From contig NZ_MAYH01000023.1 of NCBI RefSeq assembly GCF_001684975.1, positions 62,001 to 126,000 on the forward strand: a stretch of 64,000 nt of DNA, read 5' to 3'. This stretch comes from Chryseobacterium artocarpi. GTDB lineage: Bacteria > Bacteroidota > Bacteroidia > Flavobacteriales > Weeksellaceae. The notes below the pieces were generated by a model. The model did no database searches. It was not told the DNA's origin and was given only the letters and a program-made list of their open reading frames with translations. The position numbers and the translations under genes were made by a program. The number at the start of each line of letters is the position of its first letter. The stretch's first letter is position 1. Of this stretch, positions 17,349 to 26,457 are shown in pieces.

Positions 17349-18134
17349 TTAATTCTTAATAAACTTGGCATTTAAATTTCCAATTTTATAAAAATAAGTT
17401 CCTTTTGTCAGATTTTCGACGTCAATGGAAACCATACTATCACTGGTTCCAAAAGATTTATTTAAAACAATTTTCCCGGTCATGTCATAGACTTCCACTT
17501 TGTTGCTTCCATTTCCTGGGTTGGTGATTGTAAGAGTTTTACTCGCTGGAATTGGGAAAGCTGCCAGCTTGGCTGTATTTTGAATTTCCTTTGTAGCCAG
17601 AACGGTGGTAGGTAAACCAAATACAGTATAAATTGATTGGTCATTGGCGGTCTCATTCTCTATCATGATTTTATTAGTATTTGAAACTGGATCATGAAAT
17701 ACAGAATATTCTCCTGAGTAGGAAACAGTAATGTCCGGATTGAAGTCTTTGATAAGAAGACCATCTTCGTTCATAAGAATCAGTTTTCTATGCGTGGTTG
17801 TAGAATATTTTCCAACAGCTACTAAAAACTCTAATTTATCATCAGTATTGAAAATGTTTTTGGAAATAGGGTAGCTAGATTGTCCACTATCATACCATAA
17901 ACTGGCAATGTAGTCTGTAGGTACAGGAATATTTACGGTTTTAATCAATGTAAAAGATGAATTATAAATCTTCAATGTATTGGTGCCGTTTACTAAATTT
18001 ACATATACCATATCAGTACCTTTAGCAAAAGCAAATGCTCTTTCTCCTGTTGCAAAAGTATTCTCTAGTGTGATTTGTTGTCCAAACATCAAACCTGTCA
18101 CTACGAATGCAGTGGATAATAATAATTTTTTCAT
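17349..18134 (-). CDS. Secreted protein with T9SS type A sorting domain
   Basis: A 261-residue exported protein: signal peptide (KKLLLSTAFVVTGLMFGQ), a middle part (about 20-180) that may be a small beta-propeller-like fold (repeated FATGERAFAFAKGTDMVYV, SFTLIKTVNIPVP, KLILMNEDGLLIKDF), and a type A sorting domain (AFPIPASKTLTI, VEVYDMTGKIVLN, LTKGTYFYKI, final KN). The PIPA replaces the usual NP motif, a mild deviation. It lies between the intact ClC gene and a decayed ClC copy. A -7-like TATTTTTG is at 18261-18268 on the minus strand. Confidence 0.8.
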   Translation of the reverse strand: MKKLLLSTAFVVTGLMFGQQITLENTFATGERAFAFAKGTDMVYVNLVNGTNTLKIYNSSFTLIKTVNIPVPTDYIASLWYDSGQSSYPISKNIFNTDDKLEFLVAVGKYSTTTHRKLILMNEDGLLIKDFNPDITVSYSGEYSVFHDPVSNTNKIMIENETANDQSIYTVFGLPTTVLATKEIQNTAKLAAFPIPASKTLTITNPGNGSNKVEVYDMTGKIVLNKSFGTSDSMVSIDVENLTKGTYFYKIGNLNAKFIKN

Positions 18135-18297
18135 GTTATAGTTTATTTTTAGTTACTTCTATTATTAAAGATTGTTTATAAGTGTAAGCAGATCCATTAT
18201 CTGAAAGTGATTTTTAGAATGGATTTGATGACTTCTCTGTGTTTTATTTTAATTCGAGTTCAAAAATAAGATTATTTTCTAAAAAATCTGTGATCAT

Positions 18298-18446
18298 AGA
18301 TCCTGTTTAGAAAGGAATTGCCTGAAGAAGATTGTACTTCAGCTGTTCATTCCGGATGTTGTCAAAGGATTTCTTTATAGATCGGCGAATAAGGATAAGG
18401 AGTTTCAGTATTTGTTGGTTTTGTGGGATGAAGTTACAGCAAAAAT
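18298..18446 (-). pseudogene. Decayed duplicate of the ClC gene 5' end
   Basis: About 149 nt align without a gap to 16916-17064, at a constant offset of 1382. In the ClC frame it reads L-K-L-L-I-L-I-R-R-S and onwards, nearly identical to the ClC N-terminus. The ATG has become ATA, and the Trp codon after AIPF is replaced by TAA. About 35 nt of the upstream sequence is also duplicated. No more of the ClC gene follows. It is therefore a short, dead remnant in direct orientation relative to the real gene, with the T9SS gene between the two copies. Confidence 0.85.
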
Positions 18447-18453
18447 CGGAGAT

Positions 18454-19080
18454 TTAAATTTCCTGCAAAAATTTTGAGATCATTAAAGCATTTTCTGTAC
18501 TTAAGGCTTTTGGAACAGCTAAACCTACGATATTATTTTTGACTTCAAGTTTAAAATCACCATCGGTAATAGACTTTACAGCGTCTTTTCTTTGTGGGTT
18601 TAAAAACGCCATGGTTTTATAAGGATCACTCCCTAAAACATAAAAGTCTTTAAAGTCCTTACTTTCCTTAAAATTAATATTGAAACGATTGAATATCCCT
18701 GCAATTTTATCAGCCATTTTTTTCTTATTGATTGAAATGAACCCAAAATCTTCATTCATTTTCTTTAGCCCCCAAACTTCCAATGTGTCGTATTCATCGG
18801 TCGTGCGGGTTCCCTTAGCTGTTGTTCCTATTGTGTTTACAAAGAGAATATAAAAAATATTAGTCATATTATTGTCCATAATATGATAGCAAAGTTTTGG
18901 CTCTTGTAAAAAATTGATGTCACTGGATTTAAATTGAGGGTATGGGGAATCTTCAATCTCTACAACAGATACTGTAAAGTTTTCTGATAGTCTGTCATGA
19001 ATTTCAAAAATTAGTTTTTCGTCTTCTTTTGAAAAATTAAATAATTTAGTAACGTATAATTTTCTGAAATCGAGTTCCAT
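18454..19080 (-). CDS. Cytoplasmic protein of unknown function
   Basis: A 208-residue soluble protein with no signal peptide or membrane segment. I do not recognise a family. It is charged, with an alternating helix/strand pattern: KEDEKLIFEIHDRLSENFTVSVVEIED, then YHIMDNNMTNIFYILFVNT, and ENALMISKFLQEI at the end. The start codon is the first ATG of a clear ORF. It stands alone; the ClC remnant abuts its 3' end, and it shares a terminator gap with the E2 gene upstream. Confidence 0.7.
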   Translation of the reverse strand: MELDFRKLYVTKLFNFSKEDEKLIFEIHDRLSENFTVSVVEIEDSPYPQFKSSDINFLQEPKLCYHIMDNNMTNIFYILFVNTIGTTAKGTRTTDEYDTLEVWGLKKMNEDFGFISINKKKMADKIAGIFNRFNINFKESKDFKDFYVLGSDPYKTMAFLNPQRKDAVKSITDGDFKLEVKNNIVGLAVPKALSTENALMISKFLQEI

Positions 19081-19128
19081 TTGTAATTGTTTGTTTTAAA
19101 GATAAAATTTTTCAGACATATATCCAAC

Positions 19129-19158
19129 AAAAAACCTCCGATCAGATCGAAGGTTTTG
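19129..19158 (-). terminator. Terminator of the E2 gene
   Basis: Minus strand: AAAACCTTCGATC / GATCGGAGGTTTT then a T run, about 45 nt after the E2 stop. Confidence 0.8.
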
Positions 19159-19202
19159 TATTTAAAATGTAATGATAAGTTTAAATCTTAATCACTTATT
19201 AC

Positions 19203-20510
19203 TTATATTTCCGTGTTCAGATCCCAGTTTTCAAGGTAATCATGAACATGTTTAAGCATCATTCCACCTAAAGATCCATCTACTACTCTGTGATCGTAAG
19301 AATGAGACATGAACATTAAGTTTCTGATAGCAATTACATCTCCATCTGCTGTTTCAAGAACTGCTGGCTTTTTAACGATAGCTCCAATTGCTAGAATAGC
19401 AACCTGAGGCTGAGGAATGATTGGAGTTCCCATAAGGTTTCCGAAGCTTCCAACGTTAGAGATCGTGTAAGTTGCTCCTTGAGTATCTTCTGGTCTTAAT
19501 TTTTTATTTCTTGCTCTGTAAGCTAGGTCGTTGATCGCTTTTGCAAGACCTGAAAGTGATAATTGATCAGCATTTTTGATAACAGGAACGATAAGGTTTC
19601 CGTCTGGAAGAGCAGTTGCCATACCAATGTTGATGTTTTTCTTTTTGATGATATTTTCACCGTTTACAGAAACATTGATCATTGGGAAGTCTTGGATTGC
19701 TTTTACAACAGCTTTTACGAAGATTGGCATGAACGTTAATTTCTCACCTTCACGTTTTTCGAAGATCGCTTTATTTTTATTTCTCCATTTTACAACGTTT
19801 GTAACGTCTGTTTCAATGAAAGAAGTCACATGAGGAGCAATTTGTTTTGCTTTCACCATGTTTTCAGCGATGATCTTTCTCATTCTATCCATTGGAATGA
19901 TCTCATCACCTGCGCTTACAGGGATTGTAGCTGCCGGAGCAGAAGTTGCCGGTTGTGGAGTAGTAGCTACTTGTACCGGAGCAGCCTGTGGAGCTGGTTG
20001 GTTTCCTCTGTTAGCAACAAATCCTAATATATCTTCTTTAGTAATTCTTCCTTCTAAACCGCTTCCTTTGATAGTTTTCAGCTCAGCTTCAGAAATATTT
20101 TCTTGTTGTGCAATTGATTTTACAAGTGGAGATAAATAAAGATCTCCTGAGAATTCTACATTTGACGCAGCAGCAGTTTGTAATGGCTGTTCAATTGTTT
20201 TTAATGTTTCAGTGTCCGGAGTAGCAGCCGGTGTTTCAGTAGTTGTTTCTTCTGATGCAGTGCTTTCTCCTTCAATTTCTAAAATAGCAATGGGCTCGCC
20301 TACTTTTGCAACTTCATCTTTTTGCTTTAAAATTTTCACAATTTTCCCCGAAACTGGTGTCGGAACGTCTGAATCTACTTTATCTGTTGCAATTTCTACT
20401 ACAGAGTCATCCTCTTTTACGTTATCACCTTCATTGAATAACCAAGTGATAATTGTCGCTTCCATAACACCTTCTCCCATGGAAGGAAGCAATAATTTGT
20501 ATTCTGCCAT
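19203..20510 (-). CDS. 2-oxo acid dehydrogenase E2 (acyltransferase), branched-chain type
   Basis: A 435-residue E2: lipoyl domain (1-77) with Lys44 in ATDKVDSD, an Ala/Thr/Pro linker, an E3-binding domain (about 120-160, LYLSPLVKSIAQQ, GSGLEGRITKEDI), a second flexible linker, and a catalytic domain ending in SHSYDHRVVDGSLGG. The VVEIATDKVDSDVPTP lipoyl motif is that of branched-chain or mixed 2-oxo acid complexes rather than SucB. No E1 or E3 gene is adjacent, so its partners are elsewhere. The Ala/Pro linkers generate spurious ORFs on the other strand. Confidence 0.9.
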   Translation of the reverse strand: MAEYKLLLPSMGEGVMEATIITWLFNEGDNVKEDDSVVEIATDKVDSDVPTPVSGKIVKILKQKDEVAKVGEPIAILEIEGESTASEETTTETPAATPDTETLKTIEQPLQTAAASNVEFSGDLYLSPLVKSIAQQENISEAELKTIKGSGLEGRITKEDILGFVANRGNQPAPQAAPVQVATTPQPATSAPAATIPVSAGDEIIPMDRMRKIIAENMVKAKQIAPHVTSFIETDVTNVVKWRNKNKAIFEKREGEKLTFMPIFVKAVVKAIQDFPMINVSVNGENIIKKKNINIGMATALPDGNLIVPVIKNADQLSLSGLAKAINDLAYRARNKKLRPEDTQGATYTISNVGSFGNLMGTPIIPQPQVAILAIGAIVKKPAVLETADGDVIAIRNLMFMSHSYDHRVVDGSLGGMMLKHVHDYLENWDLNTEI

Positions 20511-20573
20511 TTTTGATTTTTAGATTTTGACAAATATATAAAAAAAATCGGTTTTTTTATGAAATATATAATT

Positions 20574-21401
20574 TTACGTGAATTCAATGTAAATATTTTC
20601 GCCTACATTCAATCCAAACAGGCTTTTAGCTCCGTTTTTCTTGCTGCCTTTATAGATCGTAAGCTCCAATAGCTGGCTATCATTGAAGATTGCTGCTGAC
20701 TGGCCATGAAATTCTGTCTCCCTTTCCCAATCCGAAACCACCTCTGTATGGCTGGCAAATATTCTTGAAAGACTTAGGTTCCTGAATTTTATAGTAAAAT
20801 TTTTATATCCTTTGCTGATATTTTCAAAGAAATCTTTATTAATATTTGAGATTATATTTCCGAAATTATCAATGTAAGTAACTTCACCAATGATCATTCC
20901 TTCAGATTCATTGTAAACGGCTCTAGGGAACATCAGTTGTTTTACAGATTCTATTTTTCTTCCAATAACTTCAGGGAGCCCTCCGTTGGCAAGATGAACG
21001 GCAGCAGGAACAAAAATGTCCGTAGAAGTGAAATTGATGACATCATCAAAACGGTTGTTTAGGGTCAATTCATAGATCGCTTCAGGTTTAATATCAAAAA
21101 ATACTAAGCTCAAAAGACCATTGTCTGCCGCTAAAAAGTAGGAATCATCGGCTTTATAGATGATGTTTTTTCTAGATTTATTGTAAAAACTATCCACAGA
21201 AAGAATGTGAATACTTCCTTTTGGAAAATATTTATAAGCGTTTCTTACGATGTAAGATGTTTGTATAAGGTTGAAAGCCTGGATGTCGTGGGTTATATCA
21301 ATAATATTAACCTCTGGATTTAGAGACAGAATTTTGCCTTTCACAGCGGCAACTCTGTAATCTAAATTTCCGAAATCCGAAGTAAGGGTAATAATTGACA
21401 T
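20574..21401 (-). CDS. SAM hydroxide adenosyltransferase (DUF62 family)
   Basis: A 275-residue enzyme related to fluorinases; the bacterial family hydrolyses S-adenosylmethionine to adenosine and methionine. N-terminal motif IITLTSDFGNLDYRVAAVKG has the Asp that binds SAM ribose; HILSVD and AADNGLLSLVF are further family blocks. The C-terminal half is a beta-barrel domain with VTYIDNFGNIISN. A TTG-initiated version would start at 21407, but the ATG at 21401 fits the family, MSIITLTSDFG. It lies divergent from the PhoH gene. Confidence 0.9.
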   Translation of the reverse strand: MSIITLTSDFGNLDYRVAAVKGKILSLNPEVNIIDITHDIQAFNLIQTSYIVRNAYKYFPKGSIHILSVDSFYNKSRKNIIYKADDSYFLAADNGLLSLVFFDIKPEAIYELTLNNRFDDVINFTSTDIFVPAAVHLANGGLPEVIGRKIESVKQLMFPRAVYNESEGMIIGEVTYIDNFGNIISNINKDFFENISKGYKNFTIKFRNLSLSRIFASHTEVVSDWERETEFHGQSAAIFNDSQLLELTIYKGSKKNGAKSLFGLNVGENIYIEFT

Positions 21402-21534
21402 GAGCAATTTATAGAATAGTGTAGTCTTGCAAAGTTATTTAAAATAAAAAGAAAGCCCGAAAGATTGTTGAAAAGAATTTGATATAAATTTGAAAAAAAG
21501 CTTTAATTTTAAAATCTAAAAATAAAAATACTGC

Positions 21535-22494
21535 ATGTTTGAATTAACATATGATTTGGAAGATATCGATGCGAAAATCTTCTATGGAGTTAATAACCAA
21601 TATTTCAACTTATTAAAATCAAGCTTCCCGACCATTAAAATAACAGGAAGAGATCATTATATTTTTGCGATGGGAAACCAGGAAGCTTTAGACATACTGA
21701 AGCAAAAACTGGATGATATCGTCAAGTTTATCTCAAAAAACAACTCAATTGGGCTTAAAGACGTTGAAAATATCCTGAATATTAAAGATGAAAATGAAAA
21801 ACAACTGATCTTTGACCAGGATATTATTGTAAAAGGAGTAAACGGAAAAGTAATCAAAGCGAAAACAACCAATCTTAAAAAGCTGGTAAAGGAGACGGAG
21901 AAAAAAGACATGGTTTTTGCCATTGGTCCTGCCGGAACCGGAAAAACATATACGAGTGTTGCTTTGGCAGCAAGAGCTTTGAGAGATAAGGAAGTGAAAA
22001 GAATTATTCTCACAAGACCGGCTGTAGAAGCAGGAGAGAGCCTTGGATTTTTACCGGGGGACCTTAAAGAAAAGCTGGATCCGTATTTACAACCTCTATA
22101 TGATGCACTTCGTGACATGATTCCTCATGAAAAACTTGAAGGTTTTATGGAGAAGAAGGTTATTGAGGTAGCTCCGTTAGCATTTATGAGAGGACGTACT
22201 CTTGATGATGCTTTTGTAATCCTTGATGAAGCACAAAATACCACTCATGCTCAGATGAAAATGTTCCTTACCAGAATGGGTATGAACGCTAAGTTTATCA
22301 TCACAGGTGACCCGAGCCAGATTGACCTTCCTAAAAACCAGCAATCAGGATTGAAGGAAGCAATGAGAATTTTGAAGGGAGTGAATGAAATTGGTTTTGT
22401 ACATCTTACAGAGGAAGATGTGGTAAGACACCCTGTTGTGAAGAAAATTATCCTTGCTTATAACGACGAAGATAAAAGATTGAGAAACGAATAA
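21535..22494 (+). CDS. PhoH family protein (YbeZ-like ATPase)
   Basis: A 319-residue P-loop protein. Walker A GPAGTGKT at 131-138, Walker B with ILDEAQN (Asp231 and Glu232), and the family end VVRHPVVKKI. The N-terminal region (about 1-110) is the usual PhoH leader. It is cytosolic and is linked to RNA metabolism and ribosome maturation with YbeY, though ybeY is not here. No strong promoter was found upstream. Confidence 0.92.
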   Translation: MFELTYDLEDIDAKIFYGVNNQYFNLLKSSFPTIKITGRDHYIFAMGNQEALDILKQKLDDIVKFISKNNSIGLKDVENILNIKDENEKQLIFDQDIIVKGVNGKVIKAKTTNLKKLVKETEKKDMVFAIGPAGTGKTYTSVALAARALRDKEVKRIILTRPAVEAGESLGFLPGDLKEKLDPYLQPLYDALRDMIPHEKLEGFMEKKVIEVAPLAFMRGRTLDDAFVILDEAQNTTHAQMKMFLTRMGMNAKFIITGDPSQIDLPKNQQSGLKEAMRILKGVNEIGFVHLTEEDVVRHPVVKKIILAYNDEDKRLRNE

Positions 22495-22549
22495 TTTGCA
22501 GTTGAAATTTTTATTAACCGTTTATTAACGCTGAAAGATCTCATTAAAG

Positions 22550-22580
22550 TTTGTTAAATTGAAAAAAATAACTAGTTTTG
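22550..22580 (+). promoter_or_regulatory. Promoter of the first beta-barrel gene
   Basis: TTTG (22550-22553), 19 nt, TAGTTTTG (22573-22580), a near-ideal Bacteroidetes promoter, 28 nt before the start. Confidence 0.8.
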
Positions 22581-22608
22581 CAGTCCTTTAAACGTAAAAC
22601 TAATAACA

Positions 22609-23286
22609 ATGAAAAAACTTTTACTTACTGCAGCAATCGCTGTAATGGGAATTTCTGCAAACGCTCAAGAATTCAAATTCGGTCCTAAAGCTGGTTACTC
22701 TTTATCAATGCTTAAAGCAAGTGGTGAAGGGCAAGATTATAAATTTGATGCAAAATCAACTTTCTATGCTGGTGCAATGGTTGAGTACAAATTCAATGAC
22801 AAATTTGCTGTGCAAGGTGAAGTATTATATTCTCCCATTGGAGGCAAGCAAGAAGAGTCTGTTTCTTATAATATCATGGGAGCTAACGTTACAGGTACTG
22901 AAAAATCAGATTGGAAATTAGGTACTGTGCAAATTCCGGTGAGTGCTAAATATTATGCTACAGAAAATTTAGCATTTGGAGTAGGGCTTAATGTAGGAAT
23001 TATTACTTCAGCTAAGATAAAAATGACAGCCGAATTATCTGGAACAGCTATGGGAGAACCTTTCTCTGATTCAACCACTGAAACTACAGATGTTAAAGAT
23101 CATATGAATAAATTGAACTTAGCCCCATTTGTAGGTGCTGAATATACGCTTGAAAACGGATTGTTCTTTGATGCAAGATATAACTTAGGAGTTTCTAATC
23201 TTGCTAAAAAAGAAGATGGAGAAAACGGAACTTTAAAAAACAGCTTCATCCAGGTAGGTGTTGGTTTTAAATTCGGAGGGAACTAA
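22609..23286 (+). CDS. Outer-membrane beta-barrel protein, type A
   Basis: A 225-residue protein: signal peptide (KKLLLTAAIAVMGISANAQ) followed by alternating strands (FGPKAGYSLSML, TFYAGAMVEYKF, FAVQGEVLYSPIGG) and a terminal aromatic strand (IQVGVGFKFGG). It is a PorT/OmpW-like small barrel of eight or so strands. The insertion with SGTAMGEPFSDSTTET is a likely surface loop. It is closely related to the protein at 25098. The function is not known; such barrels may be structural or porins. Confidence 0.85.
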   Translation: MKKLLLTAAIAVMGISANAQEFKFGPKAGYSLSMLKASGEGQDYKFDAKSTFYAGAMVEYKFNDKFAVQGEVLYSPIGGKQEESVSYNIMGANVTGTEKSDWKLGTVQIPVSAKYYATENLAFGVGLNVGIITSAKIKMTAELSGTAMGEPFSDSTTETTDVKDHMNKLNLAPFVGAEYTLENGLFFDARYNLGVSNLAKKEDGENGTLKNSFIQVGVGFKFGGN

Positions 23287-23316
23287 TCTGAAATTTAGAA
23301 ATAAAATAATCATAGG

Positions 23317-23347
23317 AAAACAGGGCAAATTTGCCCTGTTTTTTTGT
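23317..23347 (+). terminator. Terminator
   Basis: Perfect stem AAAACAGGGCAAA / TTTGCCCTGTTTT with a T run, after the first barrel gene. Confidence 0.9.
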
Positions 23348-23431
23348 TGTTATAGGATGCTATAAAGTGAAATGTGCTTCTGTGATGAAAATAATTAGTA
23401 TTTTTGGAGCGTAAAATTTAAACTTAAAAAA

Positions 23432-23929
23432 ATGAAAAAGTTATTATTAGTAGGTGCTTTTGCACTTCTAGGGGGTGCTGTACAGGCACAGGAAGGTTTA
23501 AAATTAGGTGGACATATTGGTGTTCCTGTATCTGATGCAAGTAATGTTTCGTCGTTTACATTAGGAATTGATGGAGCTTATATGTGGAATATTGCTAAAG
23601 GTCTAGACCTTGGGGTAGCAACAGGATATTCTCATTTCTTCGGAAAAGATCATTTTGATGATTTCGGATTTATTCCTGTAGCGGTTTCAGGTAAATATAA
23701 ATTCAAGGGTGCACCTATCTTTGTAGGATTAGACTTAGGATATGGAATTTCTACAAAAGCTAACGTGGATGGAGGCTTCTATGCGCAACCTAAATTCGGA
23801 TACCAAATGTCTAAAGGAGAATTATACATCGGATATCAGTCTATAAGCAACAGACGTGATCACGGTTGGTATAAGGACAGCTGGAATGTAGGAGCTGTTA
23901 ACTTAGGATATAATTTCTATATTAAATAA
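23432..23929 (+). CDS. Outer-membrane beta-barrel protein, type C
   Basis: A 165-residue protein with signal peptide (KKLLLVGAFALLGGAVQAQ) and barrel strands (KLGGHIGVPVS, FTLGIDGAYMWNI, DLGVATGYSHFFGK, ELYIGYQS), ending SWNVGAVNLGYNFYIK. It is shorter than and unlike its neighbours in loop sequence. A TATTTTTG -7 element is at 23399-23406. It is likely an eight-stranded barrel of unknown role. Confidence 0.82.
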   Translation: MKKLLLVGAFALLGGAVQAQEGLKLGGHIGVPVSDASNVSSFTLGIDGAYMWNIAKGLDLGVATGYSHFFGKDHFDDFGFIPVAVSGKYKFKGAPIFVGLDLGYGISTKANVDGGFYAQPKFGYQMSKGELYIGYQSISNRRDHGWYKDSWNVGAVNLGYNFYIK

Positions 23930-23956
23930 GAAATCTCTTTAATATATAGTATACAG

Positions 23957-23985
23957 AACTCTGGCTGAAAAGCTGGAGTTTTTAT
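23957..23985 (+). terminator. Terminator
   Basis: Stem AACTCTGGCT / AGCTGGAGTT (two G-T pairs) with GAAA loop, then TTTATTTTT. It follows the type C barrel gene. The rest of the 24000-24362 gap is A+T-rich and carries only the promoter below. Confidence 0.6.
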
Positions 23986-24326
23986 TTTTCTTGCTGATAT
24001 TCCTATTATTATCTCCTTTTGAGATGCAAAAAACAGCCTCTAATTATAAACAATTGTTTAAATTTTAAGAGTTAATTCATTAAAAATTAACATTTTAACA
24101 AGAGTATTTTGCCTGTGTTTTGCTAATTTATTCTGGTTTTACTAAAATTCAGAAATTTTAAAAAGTAAACATATTAGGCTCTGGTTGCTAAATCGTAATT
24201 TTTTTATTCATAATATTGTGAAAAACTCAAAAGACTCTCCTGGGTATGATTTATTTTTGTAAAACCTTAAATTTTAACAATGATATTAATCACATTAACA
24301 AATTTTAATATTACTGGATACGACTG

Positions 24327-24334
24327 TAAATTTG
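24327..24334 (+). promoter_or_regulatory. Candidate -7 element
   Basis: TAAATTTG, matching TAnnTTTG, 28 nt before the start of the 24363 gene. A second match, TATTTTTG, is near 24252. No good -33 was seen. Confidence 0.5.
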
Positions 24335-24362
24335 CCTCCAGAAAGTATTAAAAATTTTTAAA

Positions 24363-25019
24363 ATGAAAAAAGTATTATTAGCGGGTGCTGTTGCACTTTT
24401 TGGTTTATCAAACGCTCAGATTGCTAAAGGAACTACATATTTATCAGGATCAGTTGGTTACTCTCAAGAAGAAACTAACAACGGAAATTCTAAAGATGAG
24501 AATTTCAATGTATTGCCTACAGTTGGATATTTTGTAAACACTAACTTAGCAATTGGTTTAGGAGTTGGATACAAGACATCAAAATCTACTGAAACATCTA
24601 CTTTAACATTGCCAGGTTCAACTACTGTTAGCGAAGATATTACTAAAAAACCAGCCTTTGTTGTTGCTCCATTTGTAAGAAAATATTGGACTTTATCTGA
24701 GAAATTATATATCTTCGGTCAATTAGCTGTACCAATGGAATTTGGTAAAACTAAAATCGAAAATAATGATGTAACTACTGCAGGAAACTCTACAGTTACT
24801 AACTCTACATCTACTGAGGCTAAATATACTCAGATTGGTGTTACTGTTAAGCCAGGTTTAGATTATTTCTTAAACAAAAACTGGTCTATTGAAGCTACTA
24901 TCGGTGAGTTTGGTTATAACAACTATAAGCCAAAAGATGGTGATGCTACAAACAACTACAACTTTGGATTAAAGTTATCTTCTGTAACTTTCGGAGTTAA
25001 ATATGTATTTGCAAAATAA
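24363..25019 (+). CDS. Outer-membrane beta-barrel protein, type B
   Basis: A 218-residue protein: signal peptide (KKVLLAGAVALFGLSNAQ), then barrel strands (TYLSGSVGYSQEE, NVLPTVGYFVNTNLAIGLGVGYK, VAPFVRKYW, LYIFGQLAVPMEFG), ending FGLKLSSVTFGVKYVFAK. Its second strand block, NVLPTVGYFVNTNLAIG, aligns with the 25776 and 26519 proteins, so it is a more distant member of that family. Loops are rich in Asn, Thr and Ser. Confidence 0.82.
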   Translation: MKKVLLAGAVALFGLSNAQIAKGTTYLSGSVGYSQEETNNGNSKDENFNVLPTVGYFVNTNLAIGLGVGYKTSKSTETSTLTLPGSTTVSEDITKKPAFVVAPFVRKYWTLSEKLYIFGQLAVPMEFGKTKIENNDVTTAGNSTVTNSTSTEAKYTQIGVTVKPGLDYFLNKNWSIEATIGEFGYNNYKPKDGDATNNYNFGLKLSSVTFGVKYVFAK

Positions 25020-25036
25020 TAAACAAAACATATAGC

Positions 25037-25076
25037 AAAAAGCCCTGAGACTTCTCGGGGCTTTTTTGTATTTTTG
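25037..25076 (+). promoter_or_regulatory. Terminator-promoter cassette, copy 1
   Basis: Hairpin AGCCCTGAGA / TCTCGGGGCT and a T run terminate the upstream gene. TATTTTTG (25069-25076) starts 2 nt after the T run and drives the next gene, 21 nt before its ATG. It is almost identical to 26458-26496. Confidence 0.75.
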
Positions 25077-25097
25077 GAAACTTTTTTAATAATAATC

Positions 25098-25748
25098 ATG
25101 AAAAAAATCTTACTAGCATCTGCAATTGTTCTATTTGCAGGGCTTAATGCACAAACTAAATTCGGAGTAAAGGCTGGATATTCTCTATCAACGTTGAATT
25201 CTAATGATGATAATTTTGAAATCGGAGGTATCAAAGCCAGTATGGAATCAAAATCTGGTTTCTATATTGGAGGATTGGTTGAGCATAAACTCAATAATAA
25301 GTTCGCGTTACAGGGGGAGTTAGAATATGCTAACCTTGGTGGTAAAGCAGTTGTAAAAGCTTATGGCGTTACAGTAACAGAAAAATTAAACTTTAACAGA
25401 ATCGTGATTCCTGTGTCTGCGAGATACTACGCTACTCCGGAATTAGGACTTTATGCTGGTCCATATGTAAGCTTTAGAACGAATACAAAGGTGAAAATGG
25501 AGGTGAGTGGAGCGCCATCAAACCCAGAAGCTCTACATGAAGGAGAGAAGTACCTTGAAAAAACTTTTGATGATAATCTTAAATCTACTGAGTTCGGTTT
25601 GTTCCTTGGGGCTGATTATAACGTTTATAAAGGCTTTTTTGTAGATGCACGTTACAGCTTTGGATTGACTAATATGATTAAAAATCCTGTAGATGGAGAA
25701 AAACTAAAGATGAATTTCCTTCAAATTGGTGTAGGATATAAATTTTAA
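25098..25748 (+). CDS. Outer-membrane beta-barrel protein, type A
   Basis: A 216-residue protein when started at 25098 (KKILLASAIVLFAGLNAQ signal peptide); an upstream ATG at 25074 would lie on the promoter and is rejected. It is a paralogue of the 22609 protein: FGVKAGYSLSTLNS, GFYIGGLVEHKLNNKFALQGELEYANLGG, and a terminal LQIGVGYKF. Loop sequences differ strongly between the two. It is followed 27 nt later by a type B gene with no terminator between, so the two are cotranscribed. Confidence 0.85.
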   Translation: MKKILLASAIVLFAGLNAQTKFGVKAGYSLSTLNSNDDNFEIGGIKASMESKSGFYIGGLVEHKLNNKFALQGELEYANLGGKAVVKAYGVTVTEKLNFNRIVIPVSARYYATPELGLYAGPYVSFRTNTKVKMEVSGAPSNPEALHEGEKYLEKTFDDNLKSTEFGLFLGADYNVYKGFFVDARYSFGLTNMIKNPVDGEKLKMNFLQIGVGYKF

Positions 25749-25775
25749 TAACTCAATTAATAATAATTAATAATC

Positions 25776-26432
25776 ATGAAAAAACTATTATTGGCAGGTG
25801 CAATCGCACTTTTCGGACTTTCTAATGCTCAGATGACTAAAGGCGACTGGGTGATCAGTGGAAACACAGGAATGGGCTTTAATAATAATACAACTACGGT
25901 AAAAATTGGAAGTAGCTCTACCGACGGTCCAAAAGTAAATACATTCTCAATTGTTCCTTCTGTAGGATACTTCGTTATTGATAAATTAGCTGTTGGTATT
26001 GACTTAGGTTATGTTAATACTACGACTAAATATGAAAAAGCTAAATTTACAAACTCTACATTCTCAGTAATGCCTACAGCTACTTATTATTTTACTAATT
26101 CAAGCAAGCTGGTACCTTTCTTGGGAGCAGGAATTGGTTATGCATCAAATAAGGAAAAGACTTCTTATAGTGGTATTAATAATGACATGTATGATCCAAT
26201 TCTTATGCAGAATACAGAGACTACTACAGATGGTTTGGCATGGAAAGTAAAAGGAGGAGTCACTTATATGGCAACTCAGTCTTTAGGGATTAATTTGGGC
26301 GTTTCTTATGATCAGTTTTCAAGTAAAGAAACGATTATGAATACAGAAGTTAAGACAAATGTTAAGACTTTTGGTGTGAACGTTGGTTTCTCTTATTTCA
26401 TTAAAGGAAAAGCGCAGAAATCTGATAAATAA
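25776..26432 (+). CDS. Outer-membrane beta-barrel protein, type B
   Basis: A 218-residue protein; signal peptide KKLLLAGAIALFGLSNAQ. It is very similar to the next gene's product in strands (TFSIVPSVGYFVIDKLAVG, GLAWKVKGGVTYMATQ, FGVNVGFSYFIKGK, ending QKSDK), while loops differ (DPILMQNTETTT here). It lies in an operon with the type A gene before it. Confidence 0.85.
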   Translation: MKKLLLAGAIALFGLSNAQMTKGDWVISGNTGMGFNNNTTTVKIGSSSTDGPKVNTFSIVPSVGYFVIDKLAVGIDLGYVNTTTKYEKAKFTNSTFSVMPTATYYFTNSSKLVPFLGAGIGYASNKEKTSYSGINNDMYDPILMQNTETTTDGLAWKVKGGVTYMATQSLGINLGVSYDQFSSKETIMNTEVKTNVKTFGVNVGFSYFIKGKAQKSDK

Positions 26433-26457
26433 TCTTTTATTGAAAGATAAAATAATA

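Noticed and set aside
19576-20523. Plus-strand ORFs over the E2 gene
   Set aside because: These are antisense shadows of the Ala/Thr/Pro linkers and lipoyl domain; no start context or family.
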